NCBI GenBank assembly: GCA_937864895.1
Contig: CALMDF010000222.1
Coordinates: 1-7,064 of the forward strand
DNA: 7,064 bases
Reading direction: 5' to 3'
DNA from: an uncultured Holophagales bacterium
GTDB lineage: Bacteria > Acidobacteriota > Thermoanaerobaculia > UBA5066
Part shown: one piece after another, positions 1 through 6,667 of the stretch
How positions within the stretch are numbered: the stretch's first letter is position 1
Layout: the number at the start of each line of letters is the position of its first letter
The notes under the pieces: generated by a model
Seen by the model: only the letters and a program-made list of their open reading frames with translations
Database searches by the model: none
Told to the model about the DNA's origin: nothing
Program-made: the position numbers and the translations under genes

Positions 1-1040
1 GGCTCGACAAGCGCTACGGCTTCGAGGCGATCATCGGGGTCTCGGCGGCGATGGAGCGCGTCTTCGACGTCCTCCGGAAGGTCTCGCCGACGAAGATGAA
101 CGTCCTGATCACGGGCGAGTCGGGAACGGGCAAGGAGCTCGTCGCCAACGCCCTCCACCACAATTCGCCGCGCCGGCCGCGCGCCTTCGTGGCTCTGAAC
201 TGCGGCGCGATTCCGAAGGAGATCATCGAGTCGGAGCTCTTCGGGCACGAGAAGGGGGCCTTCACCGGGGCGCTCGTGAAGCGCATGGGCCGGATCGAGC
301 AGGCCCACGGCGGGACCCTCTTCCTCGACGAGGTCTCCGAGATGCCGCCCGACCTGCAGGTGAAGTTCCTGCGCGTCCTCGAGGAGCGGCGGGTGACGCC
401 CGTGGGCGGAAACGACTCGAAGGAGTCCGACTTCCGCCTCGTCTCCGCCACGAACCGCGACCTCAAGAAGGAGATCGAGGCGGGACGCTTCCGCCAGGAC
501 CTCTACTACCGGCTGAAGGGGGTCGTCGTCGACCTGCCCCCTCTGCGGGAGAGGCGCGAGGACGTGCCGCTCCTGGCCGAGCGCTTCCGCGAGGTCTTCG
601 CGAAGGAGCACGACCGGCCCGTCACCGGCTTCACGCCGGCGGCCCTGTCGGTCCTCATGTCATATGCCTGGCCCGGGAACGTCCGCGAGATGAAGAGCGC
701 CATCGAGTGGGCGGTCTTCAGCGCCGCGGGGTCCCGCATCGACGTCGTCGACCTGCCTCCCGACGTGAGGGGCGACGCCGACGGGGAGGGCCCCCACCCG
801 GAGGGAACGGGGGGCTACGCTCCTTCCGCGATCCTCGTCGGCAAGACGATGTCCGAAATCGAGAAGGAAGCCATCCTCACGGCCCTCCAGGCCTCCGGCG
901 GGAACCGCCGCAAGGCGGCCGAGAGACTCGACATCGGCCTCCGGACGCTCCAGCGGAAGCTGAAGGAGTACCGCGGCGAGGCGGGCGGCGACGAGGGCGA
1001 CGACGAAGCTGACGAGGAAGGGCCGGATTCCTCCGGCTAG
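1..1040 (+). CDS. NtrC-family sigma-54-dependent transcriptional activator, 5'-truncated (AAA+ domain and Fis-type HTH)
   Basis: This activator uses ATP hydrolysis to remodel sigma-54 RNA polymerase at promoters bound through its C-terminal helix-turn-helix. The frame is open to the left edge (LDKRYGFEAIIG precedes the first ATG at 51), so the true start and any receiver or sensor domain lie outside the window. Numbering from the ATG at 51: Walker A GESGTGKE at 22-29, the sigma-54-contacting GAFTGA loop at 69-74, Walker B with D93-E94, sensor I around N135, the arginine-finger segment FRQDLYYRL at 147-155 and sensor II WPGNVRE at 207-213. A Fis-type HTH follows at about 270-307 (GGN then RKAAERLDI and RTLQRKLKEY). 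All key motifs are intact, so it should be a true sigma-54 activator. An acidic Gly/Asp/Glu tail of about 20 residues follows the HTH. Its signal and target genes cannot be read from this window; pairing with a sensor kinase upstream is possible but unseen. Confidence 0.95.
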   Translation, partial: LDKRYGFEAIIGVSAAMERVFDVLRKVSPTKMNVLITGESGTGKELVANALHHNSPRRPRAFVALNCGAIPKEIIESELFGHEKGAFTGALVKRMGRIEQAHGGTLFLDEVSEMPPDLQVKFLRVLEERRVTPVGGNDSKESDFRLVSATNRDLKKEIEAGRFRQDLYYRLKGVVVDLPPLRERREDVPLLAERFREVFAKEHDRPVTGFTPAALSVLMSYAWPGNVREMKSAIEWAVFSAAGSRIDVVDLPPDVRGDADGEGPHPEGTGGYAPSAILVGKTMSEIEKEAILTALQASGGNRRKAAERLDIGLRTLQRKLKEYRGEAGGDEGDDEADEEGPDSSG

Positions 1041-1063
1041 AATCCCGCAGACGCAGCCGACCG

Positions 1064-1069
1064 AGGAGG
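1064..1069 (+). promoter_or_regulatory. Strong Shine-Dalgarno site for the 71-residue ORF
   Basis: A perfect AGGAGG lies 6 bases before the ATG at 1076, inside the 35-base gap after the activator stop codon. It is the best ribosome binding site in the window. It fixes the start of the small gene and is the main reason to believe that gene is translated. Confidence 0.8.
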
Positions 1070-1075
1070 AGCCGC

Positions 1076-1291
1076 ATGGACATACCGGCGAAGGTCTACA
1101 TCACCTGCCCGGGCGCGGAGCTGAAGAAGCAGCCCGGAACGCTCATCGCCGTCTCGCCCCACGGCTTCTACGAGGTCTACGTGCAGTTCGGCTCGAACAC
1201 GCACGCGATGCTCCTCCCGATCGCGGAGACGGCCCTCCTCGACGCGGAGCCGGTCCTGGCGCCCCCGCCGGGCTTCGAGCTGGAGCGGTAG
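1076..1291 (+). CDS. Small conserved-looking protein of unknown function, 71 aa
   Basis: I do not recognise this protein. It begins MDIPAKVYITCPG and ends with a short Pro-rich stretch (APPPGFELER). It has no signal peptide, membrane segment or metal-binding cluster; there is a single Cys at residue 11. The pattern of short alternating hydrophobic runs (KVYIT, TLIAV, FYEVYVQF, AMLLPI) suggests a small all-beta fold, perhaps SH3- or OB-like, but this is inference only. It has a strong AGGAGG site and follows the sigma-54 activator on the same strand after 35 bases, so the two may be co-transcribed. It converges on ppk with only 6 bases between the stop codons. Balanced amino-acid composition, unlike the Arg/Gly/Pro-rich spurious frames nearby, supports it as real. 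Confidence 0.75.
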   Translation: MDIPAKVYITCPGAELKKQPGTLIAVSPHGFYEVYVQFGSNTHAMLLPIAETALLDAEPVLAPPPGFELER

Positions 1292-1297
1292 GGGGTC

Positions 1298-3622
1298 CTA
1301 GTTCTCGTCGTTCTCCGGGCCGCGCTCGCGCGGCTCGGGGACGCGGTCGAAGTCCTCGGCGGCGGCGCCCTTCACGAAGAGCTCCGCCGCCTTGAGGACC
1401 CGGCGCCGGGCCTGGTCGAGGAAGGTCGCCTGGGAGTCGACGGCGGGCTCGCCCCGCTCCGGGCGGAGACGCTCGAACCTGCCGTCGGGGCCGAGGGCCC
1501 TCGCCTGGACGTTGTCGGCCATCATCACGTCGAACGTCTCGGAGAGCTGGCGCCCGAGCTCGGGGTCGACGATCGGGAAGGACGCCTCGACGCGCCGGAA
1601 GAAGTTCCGCGGCATCCAGTCGGCCGACGAGGCCCAGACCTCCGGCTCGCCGCCGTTCTCGAAGAGGAAGAAGCGGCTGTGCTCGAGGAACCGGCCGACG
1701 ATGGAGCGGACCCGGATCGTCTCCGACACTCCCGGGAGGCCGGGGACGAGGCAGCAGACGCCCCGGACGATGAGGTCGACCGCGACCCCGGCCTGCGAGG
1801 CCTCGTAGAGGGCCTCGATCGTTCCCCGGTCGACGAGGGCGTTCAGCTTCGCGCGGATGCGGGCCGGCCGCCCCGCCCTCGCGTGACCGGTCTCGCGGGA
1901 GATCCACTCGCGCACGGTCCGGTGCATGTCCCGGGGGGCGGTGACGAGCCGGTTGTAGGTCGTCCTCGTCGCGAGGCCGGTGAGCGTGTTGAAGAGGCGC
2001 GTGGCGTCCTCGCCGAACTCCGGGCGGCAGGTGAGGAGGCCGAGGTCGGTGTAGACCTTCGCCGTCGTCGGGTTGTAGTTGCCGGTGCCGAGGTGGACGT
2101 AGCGGCGGATCTCGTCCTTCTCGCGCCTCACGACGAGGGCGATCTTGGCGTGCGTCTTCAGGCCGACGACGCCGTAGACGACGTGGATGCCGGCGCGCTC
2201 GAGCGCCTTGGCCCAGACGATGTTGTTCTCCTCGTCGAAGCGGGCCTTCAGCTCCACGAGGACGGCCACCTGCTTGCCGTTCTCGGCGGCCCGGATCAGG
2301 GCCGGGATGACGGGCGAGTCGGAGCTCGTCCGGTAGAGCGTCATCTTGATGGCGAGCGTCTTCGGGTCTTCCGCGGCCTCGTCGATCAGCTCGACGACCG
2401 GGCCGAAGGAGTCGTAGGGGTGGTGGAGGAGGATGTCTCCCTGCCTCATCGCCTGGAAGATCGACCCGTCGGGCGAGGCGAGCGACGAGGGGACGGCGGG
2501 GTTGAACGGGGCGTCCTTCAGGTCGCGGCGGTCGAGCTTCACGAGGGACATCAGGTCGGACGTGCCGAGCATCCCGGCGATCTCGTAGATGTCGGAGTCC
2601 GTCACCTCGAGCTGCTTCATGAGGAGCTTGCGCATCCGCTTCGGCGTCTGCGGCGTCACCTCGACCCTCACGACGGCCCCGAAGCGGCGGCGACGGACCT
2701 CCTGCTCGATCGTGGCGAGGAGGTCGGAGGCCTCGTCCTCCTGGATCTCGATGTCGGCATCGCGCGTGATCCGGAAGAGGTACGAGCTCAGGATCTCGAG
2801 CCCCGGGAAGAGCTCGTCGAGATTCGCCTGGACGAGGGTCTCGAGGAGAAGGAACTCGGCCCGGGCGGCCTTGACCTTCTTCTTGCCCTCGACGATCGCG
2901 CGAAGCGAGAGGAGCCTCGGGACGGAAGGGGGCATCTTCACGCGCGCGAACTTCACCTCGCCGTTCTCCGGGTTCCGCGTCTCGATGGCGAGGTTCAGAG
3001 AGAGGTTGGAAAGGAAGGGGAACGGGTGTCCCGGGTCGACCACGAGGGGCGTGAGGACGGGCAGGACGTTTCGCCGGAAGTAGCTCCGGGCCGCTTCCTT
3101 CCTCTCCTCGTCGAGGTCCGACCACGAGAGCAGGGAGATCCCGGCCGCGGCGAGGCGCGGGAGGAGGTCCTCGTGCAGGCAGGCCGTCTGCTCGGCCTCC
3201 ATCGCCTGGACGCCCTTCCTGACGAGCATGAGCTGCTCGCGCGGGGTGAGCCCGTCGTCCGACCGCTCGGCGAGGTCGACCGAGAGCTGGTCGCGCAGGC
3301 CCGAGACGCGGATCATGAAGAACTCGTCGAGGTTGCTCTCCGAGATGCAGAGGAACTTCAGCCGCTCGAGGAGAGGCCAGCGCTCGTCGCGCGCCTCCTC
3401 GAGGACCCGCTGGTTGAAATCGAGCCAGGAGAGCTCCCGGTTCAGGAGAGGCATTCGCGGCCCCGCGGCCGGGGCCTCCTCCTGCAAGGCGGCGCCTTCC
3501 TCCGCGGACGGCGAGGGCGGAGGGTCGTCCGTGTCCGCGGAAGGGCCGAGGAGGTTCAGGTCCGCCTCGACGAGGAGGTCCGGGTTTCGTTTTCGGCGCG
3601 GGCGCTGCTCGTGGCGAATCAA
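1298..3622 (-). CDS. ppk: Polyphosphate kinase 1 (PPK1), 774 aa, TTG start
   Basis: PPK1 reversibly polymerises the gamma-phosphate of ATP into polyphosphate through a phosphohistidine. The N domain begins at about residue 60 (NRELSWLDFNQRVLEEA) and the ESNLDEFFMIRVSGL segment follows at 94-109. The catalytic core shows LYRTSSDSPVI (R431), ARFDEENNI (R441), THAK with H491 as the predicted phosphorylated His (E. coli H435), YVHLGTGNYNP at 508-518, and FLEHSR with H648 (E. coli H592). SSADWM and a normal C-terminal domain follow. The length exceeds the usual 690-720 because of about 56 extra N-terminal residues and a short charged tail. I chose TTG at 3622 because AAGGAG lies 8 bases upstream. 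An internal ATG (M57, at 3454) would give a protein starting just before the conserved domain. The gene follows glmM by 20 bases and is probably the last gene of the operon. Confidence 0.97.
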   Translation of the reverse strand: MIRHEQRPRRKRNPDLLVEADLNLLGPSADTDDPPPSPSAEEGAALQEEAPAAGPRMPLLNRELSWLDFNQRVLEEARDERWPLLERLKFLCISESNLDEFFMIRVSGLRDQLSVDLAERSDDGLTPREQLMLVRKGVQAMEAEQTACLHEDLLPRLAAAGISLLSWSDLDEERKEAARSYFRRNVLPVLTPLVVDPGHPFPFLSNLSLNLAIETRNPENGEVKFARVKMPPSVPRLLSLRAIVEGKKKVKAARAEFLLLETLVQANLDELFPGLEILSSYLFRITRDADIEIQEDEASDLLATIEQEVRRRRFGAVVRVEVTPQTPKRMRKLLMKQLEVTDSDIYEIAGMLGTSDLMSLVKLDRRDLKDAPFNPAVPSSLASPDGSIFQAMRQGDILLHHPYDSFGPVVELIDEAAEDPKTLAIKMTLYRTSSDSPVIPALIRAAENGKQVAVLVELKARFDEENNIVWAKALERAGIHVVYGVVGLKTHAKIALVVRREKDEIRRYVHLGTGNYNPTTAKVYTDLGLLTCRPEFGEDATRLFNTLTGLATRTTYNRLVTAPRDMHRTVREWISRETGHARAGRPARIRAKLNALVDRGTIEALYEASQAGVAVDLIVRGVCCLVPGLPGVSETIRVRSIVGRFLEHSRFFLFENGGEPEVWASSADWMPRNFFRRVEASFPIVDPELGRQLSETFDVMMADNVQARALGPDGRFERLRPERGEPAVDSQATFLDQARRRVLKAAELFVKGAAAEDFDRVPEPRERGPENDEN

Positions 3623-3630
3623 GCCGTCTG

Positions 3631-3636
3631 CTCCTT
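3631..3636 (-). promoter_or_regulatory. Shine-Dalgarno site supporting the TTG start of ppk
   Basis: Read on the minus strand, AAGGAG stands 8 bases before the TTG at 3622, in the gap after the glmM stop codon. Such spacing is normal for an active start. It favours the extended 774-residue PPK over a start at the internal ATG at 3454, whose nearest purine-rich site is about 20 bases away. Confidence 0.65.
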
Positions 3637-3642
3637 CCGGTC

Positions 3643-4974
3643 TCAGGCCGGCGACCCGAGCGCCTCGCTGAGGGCGCCCGCCAGCTCGGCGGCGATCGAC
3701 TCGACCATTCTCCGCTCCGTCCCCTCGACCATGACCCGGGCGAGCCGCTCGGTTCCGGAGTAGCGGAGGAGGATTCGACCGTTTCCGGCGATCCTCGTCT
3801 CGGCGTCCCTGACGAGGGGCGAGAAGCCCGGGATCTCGTCGAACGGGACCCGGTCCCGGACCTTCACGTTCAGGAGGACCTGCGGGGCCCGCACGAGGCG
3901 CGGGCCGGCGGCGAGCGGAACGCCGGTCGCGGCCGTGGCGGCGGCGACGTGGAGGCCGGTGAGGGTCCCGTCCCCGGTCGTCGTGAGGTCGGCGCGGATG
4001 AGGTGCCCCGACTGCTCTCCGCCCAGGACGGCCCCGCAGCGGTTCATCTCCTCGACGACGTAACGGTCGCCGACCCCGGCCCTCACGAGCCGGATGCCCC
4101 GGGAGGAGAGGGCCTCCTCGAGCCCCCAGTTCGACATGACGGTCCCGACGACGGCGGAGGGCTTCCGGCCCTCGCGCTCGAGCTCGAGGGCCCAGAGGAG
4201 GAGGACGTCGTCGCCGTCGAGGATCCGTCCCTCGCCGTCGGCGAGCATCGCCCGGTCGGCGTCGCCGTCGAGGGCGAGGCCGAGATCGGCCCCTGAAGCC
4301 ACGACGGCCTTCGCCATCGCCTCGGGGTGAAGCGCGCCGCAGCCCTCGTTGATGTTCCGCCCGTCCGGGGAGACCGCGAGCTCTACGACCTCGGCCCCGG
4401 CCCGCCGGAACGCCTCGGGGGCGACCCGGAAGGCGGCGCCGTTGGCGCAGTCGAGGACGACCTTCAGGCCGTCGAGGCGCGTGGGGAGGGTCTCGACGAG
4501 ATGGGTCTCGTAGAGGTCCGCGAGGGAGGGGTCCTCGGCCGTCTCGACGGGGTCCCTCGCCCCGGCCGTGCCGATTCGCCTCCCGATGTCGGCCTCCACG
4601 GAGTCCGGGAGCTTCTTCCCCTCGCGGGAGAAGATCTTGATGCCGTTGTCGGGCCAGGGGTTGTGCGAGGCGGAGACGGAGATGCCGGCGTCGGCGCCGA
4701 GGGCCCTGACGAGGTGGGCGACCGCGGGAGTCGGGACGACGCCGGCGAAACGGACCCGGGCGCCCGCCCCCCGAAGGCCTCCCGCGAGCGCGGAAACGAG
4801 GACGGGCGAGGAGACGCGGGTGTCGCAGCCGATGACGACCGTGATGGGGCCCGTCCGGCCGCCGTCGCGCAGGGAGGCGGCGAGGGCGGCCCCGATGCGG
4901 GACACGGTGGCGGGGTCGAGCGGGTACTCCCCGGCCTTCCCGCGGATCCCGTCTGTGCCGAAAAGGGAACGCAT
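3643..4974 (-). CDS. glmM: Phosphoglucosamine mutase GlmM, 443 aa
   Basis: GlmM interconverts glucosamine-6-phosphate and glucosamine-1-phosphate, feeding UDP-GlcNAc, peptidoglycan and LPS synthesis in the cytoplasm. The N-terminus MRSLFGTDGIRGKAGEYPL is typical of GlmM rather than phosphoglucomutase or phosphomannomutase. The active loop SVSASHNPWPDNGIK carries the phosphoserine S103. The metal loop DGDADR (236-241) supplies D236, D238 and D240. The sugar-specificity loop GGEQSGH is at 318-324. The phosphate loop RYSGTERLARVMVEG starts at R404; the position after TE, usually Pro, is Arg here (R410). Length matches the family (about 445). The ATG at 4974 is firm because an in-frame TAA lies four codons upstream. 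No good Shine-Dalgarno sequence precedes it. It lies 58 bases after folP and 20 before ppk on the same strand. Activity requires Ser phosphorylation, as known for the family. Confidence 0.97.
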   Translation of the reverse strand: MRSLFGTDGIRGKAGEYPLDPATVSRIGAALAASLRDGGRTGPITVVIGCDTRVSSPVLVSALAGGLRGAGARVRFAGVVPTPAVAHLVRALGADAGISVSASHNPWPDNGIKIFSREGKKLPDSVEADIGRRIGTAGARDPVETAEDPSLADLYETHLVETLPTRLDGLKVVLDCANGAAFRVAPEAFRRAGAEVVELAVSPDGRNINEGCGALHPEAMAKAVVASGADLGLALDGDADRAMLADGEGRILDGDDVLLLWALELEREGRKPSAVVGTVMSNWGLEEALSSRGIRLVRAGVGDRYVVEEMNRCGAVLGGEQSGHLIRADLTTTGDGTLTGLHVAAATAATGVPLAAGPRLVRAPQVLLNVKVRDRVPFDEIPGFSPLVRDAETRIAGNGRILLRYSGTERLARVMVEGTERRMVESIAAELAGALSEALGSPA

Positions 4975-5032
4975 GATCCGCGGAGTTTACGTAACCGGCG
5001 CGAGAAGGGCTTTTCGGAGCGTCCCGGAGGGA
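4975..5032 (-). other. 58-base folP-glmM spacer with an AT-rich TTACGTAA palindrome
   Basis: This is the longest gap inside the minus-strand cluster downstream of the zinc-ribbon gene. It contains an 8-base perfect palindrome TTACGTAA (4987-4994), which is strikingly AT-rich for this DNA. On the minus strand a TAAACT (4984-4989) resembles a -10 element (TANNNT) about 10 bases before the glmM ATG. There is no clear ribosome binding site and no terminator hairpin. It could hold an internal promoter giving an almost leaderless glmM mRNA, but the signal is short and may be chance. Confidence 0.25.
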
Positions 5033-5932
5033 TCAGGGGAAGCCCGGGTGGCGATCCGGAAAACCCTTCCTGAGGACCCTCACGAACCGGACGGTCTCCT
5101 CCACGTCGTGGACCCGGAGGAGAAGGGGGTTTCTGTCCCGGAGCTTCTCCTCCGCGACGGCGCAGGCGGCGAGCGACTCCGGGAGACGGTCGGAAGGGGG
5201 CCGGCCCGAAAGGGTACCGAGAAAGGCCTTCCGGGAGGCGCCGAGGACGATCGGGACCCCGTCCGGCCCGAGGGACGCGAGGCCCGCGAGGAGGGCGAAG
5301 TTCTGCTCGGGGGTCTTCCCGAACCCCAGCCCCGGGTCGAGGAGGATCCGGTCCGGGCGGATCCCGGCAACGAGTCCGCGCCTGCGGGCGCGGGCGAGGT
5401 CCTCGGCGACGTCGGCGACGACGTCGGGTCCGAAACGGGAGACCTCGAACGTCGTCGAGGGGACCCCCCTCATGTGGTTCAGGACGATCGCCGCGCCCCT
5501 CTCCGCGACGAGGTCGAGGAGATCGTCGGGAGGGTCGAGGCCGGTCACGAGGTTCACGACGTCGGCCCCGGCGTCGAGAGCCCGCCGGGCGATCTCCGTC
5601 CTTCTCGTGTCGACGGATATCGGGACCGAGGCGTTCCCGGCACGGATTCCCGAGATGACGGGAACGACGCGCGCGATCTCCTCCGCGGGAGAGACCTCCG
5701 GTGCACCTTCGCCGTAAGCCACGCCCCGCGGGCGCGTCGATTCGCCCCCGACGTCGACGATCGCCGCTCCCGCGTCGGCGAACCGGAGGCCGGCCGCGAC
5801 GGCATCCGCGGTCGTCGCGTGGGCGCCGCCGTCCGAGAAGGAGTCGGGCGTGACGTTCAGGATCGCCATCACCGAGGCGACCGGTCCGAACCGGAGCTCG
5901 CGGCTCCCGAGGTGGAGGACGAGGCTCGTCAT
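5033..5932 (-). CDS. folP: Dihydropteroate synthase FolP, 299 aa
   Basis: FolP condenses p-aminobenzoate with 6-hydroxymethyl-7,8-dihydropterin diphosphate to form dihydropteroate in folate synthesis; it is the sulfonamide target. It is a TIM barrel. Visible motifs are ILNVTPDSFSDGG (N26), DVGGESTRP (60-68), ISVDTR (D108), VVNLVTG (N127), LNHMRG (152-156), LLDPGLGFGKT (D199), GASRKAFLG (K235) and LLRVHDV (R273, H275). These match the E. coli residues N22, D56, D96, N115, D185, K221, R255 and H257. F32 and P68, equivalent to the sulfonamide-resistance positions F28 and P64, are the sensitive-type residues. Residue 128 is Leu where an Asp is common after the Asn. I placed the start at the ATG at 5932: it puts the usual short leader before the first motif, and longer frames would run into the zinc-ribbon gene. 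The ribosome site is weak (AGG, 7 bases away). Confidence 0.96.
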   Translation of the reverse strand: MTSLVLHLGSRELRFGPVASVMAILNVTPDSFSDGGAHATTADAVAAGLRFADAGAAIVDVGGESTRPRGVAYGEGAPEVSPAEEIARVVPVISGIRAGNASVPISVDTRRTEIARRALDAGADVVNLVTGLDPPDDLLDLVAERGAAIVLNHMRGVPSTTFEVSRFGPDVVADVAEDLARARRRGLVAGIRPDRILLDPGLGFGKTPEQNFALLAGLASLGPDGVPIVLGASRKAFLGTLSGRPPSDRLPESLAACAVAEEKLRDRNPLLLRVHDVEETVRFVRVLRKGFPDRHPGFP

Positions 5933-5951
5933 GGGGCGGCCTGGCCCGAGT

Positions 5952-6593
5952 CTAGGACGTTCGGGAAGACCGTGGGAGGCCTGCGAGGCGCGCCCTCGCG
6001 TCCCGCGCCTGTCTCTCGAGGCCCCCGCGCGTCGCCGCCGCGGGGAGGAAGCGGCCGAAGGCCCGCGCCGCCCGCCCCTTCCGCCCCGAGGCCTCGAGAC
6101 AGAGCCCCTCGAGGTAGAGGGCTTCGGCCTCCGACGGATCGTGTCTCCGGAGGGCGGCGAGAGCGGCGAGGGCGGCCTCGAGCGGGGCGTGCCCGAACCG
6201 GGCCGCACAGGCCGCCGCGGCGCGCGCGTAGGCGAGGACGGCCGGGGCGTGGAGCGGGGCCCCGGCGAGGGCGCGAGAGGCGTCCGCCAGGGCCGCCGGG
6301 AGGCCCCGCTCGCGCAGGTACATCCGCCGGCAGGCGGGGCAGCGGGAGGCCCGGGCGTCCAGCTTCAGTCCGAGCGTCTCGGTCCAGCGTTTCTGCTCGC
6401 GGGCGGAGAGGACGAAGGCCACGCCGCAGCCGCGGCAGAGCTTCCCGACGTCGACGTAGAAACGCTTCGGGGCGCGGAAGGAGAAGGGCTGTCGGGAGAG
6501 GTCGCCCCGGAGCGCCCCCGGCGGGACGGGCGGGACCGCCGGGGCTCTCCTCGACCCCGCCCGCGCCGGGACGCCACCGAGCGGGGCCTCCAT
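5952..6593 (-). CDS. Zinc-ribbon protein with Ala-rich helical (TPR-like) C-terminus, 213 aa
   Basis: The function is unknown. Residues 1-40 are Pro/Ala/Arg-rich and probably disordered. Residues 45-92 form a likely zinc ribbon: LCRGCG (C53, C56), then AFVLSAREQKRW, then RCPACRR (C85, C88). This C-x2-C / FxxxxxEQ / RCxxCR layout resembles the family annotated as 'probable zinc-ribbon domain' (zf-trcl type) as I remember it. Residues 95-205 are Ala- and Arg-rich and helical; LYLEGLCLEASGRKGRAARAF (159-179) reads like one TPR-type helix pair. There is no signal peptide or membrane segment, so it is probably cytoplasmic. The ATG at 6593 is the only reasonable start, although its ribosome site is poor. 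It sits between ftsH and folP, 19 bases before folP and 18 bases after a hairpin terminator. The ordered Cys pairs and the codon bias support a real gene. Confidence 0.8.
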   Translation of the reverse strand: MEAPLGGVPARAGSRRAPAVPPVPPGALRGDLSRQPFSFRAPKRFYVDVGKLCRGCGVAFVLSAREQKRWTETLGLKLDARASRCPACRRMYLRERGLPAALADASRALAGAPLHAPAVLAYARAAAACAARFGHAPLEAALAALAALRRHDPSEAEALYLEGLCLEASGRKGRAARAFGRFLPAAATRGGLERQARDARARLAGLPRSSRTS

Positions 6594-6603
6594 CCGGCGC
6601 GGG

Positions 6604-6640
6604 AAACGACGCGGCCCGCTCCCTTCGTGGAGCGGGCCGC
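6604..6640 (-). terminator. Strong GC hairpin, probable ftsH terminator or attenuator
   Basis: A perfect 12-base inverted repeat (arms 6611-6622 and 6629-6640, GCGGCCCGCTCC and its complement) encloses a 6-base loop. Read on the minus strand, it follows the ftsH stop codon by 27 bases and is followed by GTCGTTT, a short and imperfect T-rich stretch. No T-run follows it on the plus strand, so it is oriented to end ftsH transcripts. The weak T-run suggests incomplete termination or a role in mRNA 3'-end protection. Confidence 0.7.
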
Positions 6641-6667
6641 GGTGGGTGGCCGGGTTCGGGGGCGTTT

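Noticed and set aside
1143..3125. A 660-codon minus-strand open frame overlapping ppk in another frame
   Set aside because: It is extremely Arg/Pro/Gly-rich, has no motifs and overlaps the real ppk frame; a product of GC bias.
1679..3763. A 694-codon plus-strand open frame antisense to ppk and the end of glmM
   Set aside because: Its composition is dominated by Arg, Glu, Asp, Gly, Leu and Val with no recognisable domain. It lies opposite the intact ppk, and such long open frames are expected opposite high-GC genes.
5983..5999. Perfect 6-base inverted repeat with a 5-base loop near the 3' end of the zinc-ribbon gene
   Set aside because: Short GC stems are frequent by chance in this composition and no T-run follows on either strand.
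5933..6208. 92-codon upstream extension of the folP frame
   Set aside because: It is Arg/Pro/Ser-rich, overlaps the zinc-ribbon gene and has no family similarity. The ATG at 5932 gives the normal FolP length.
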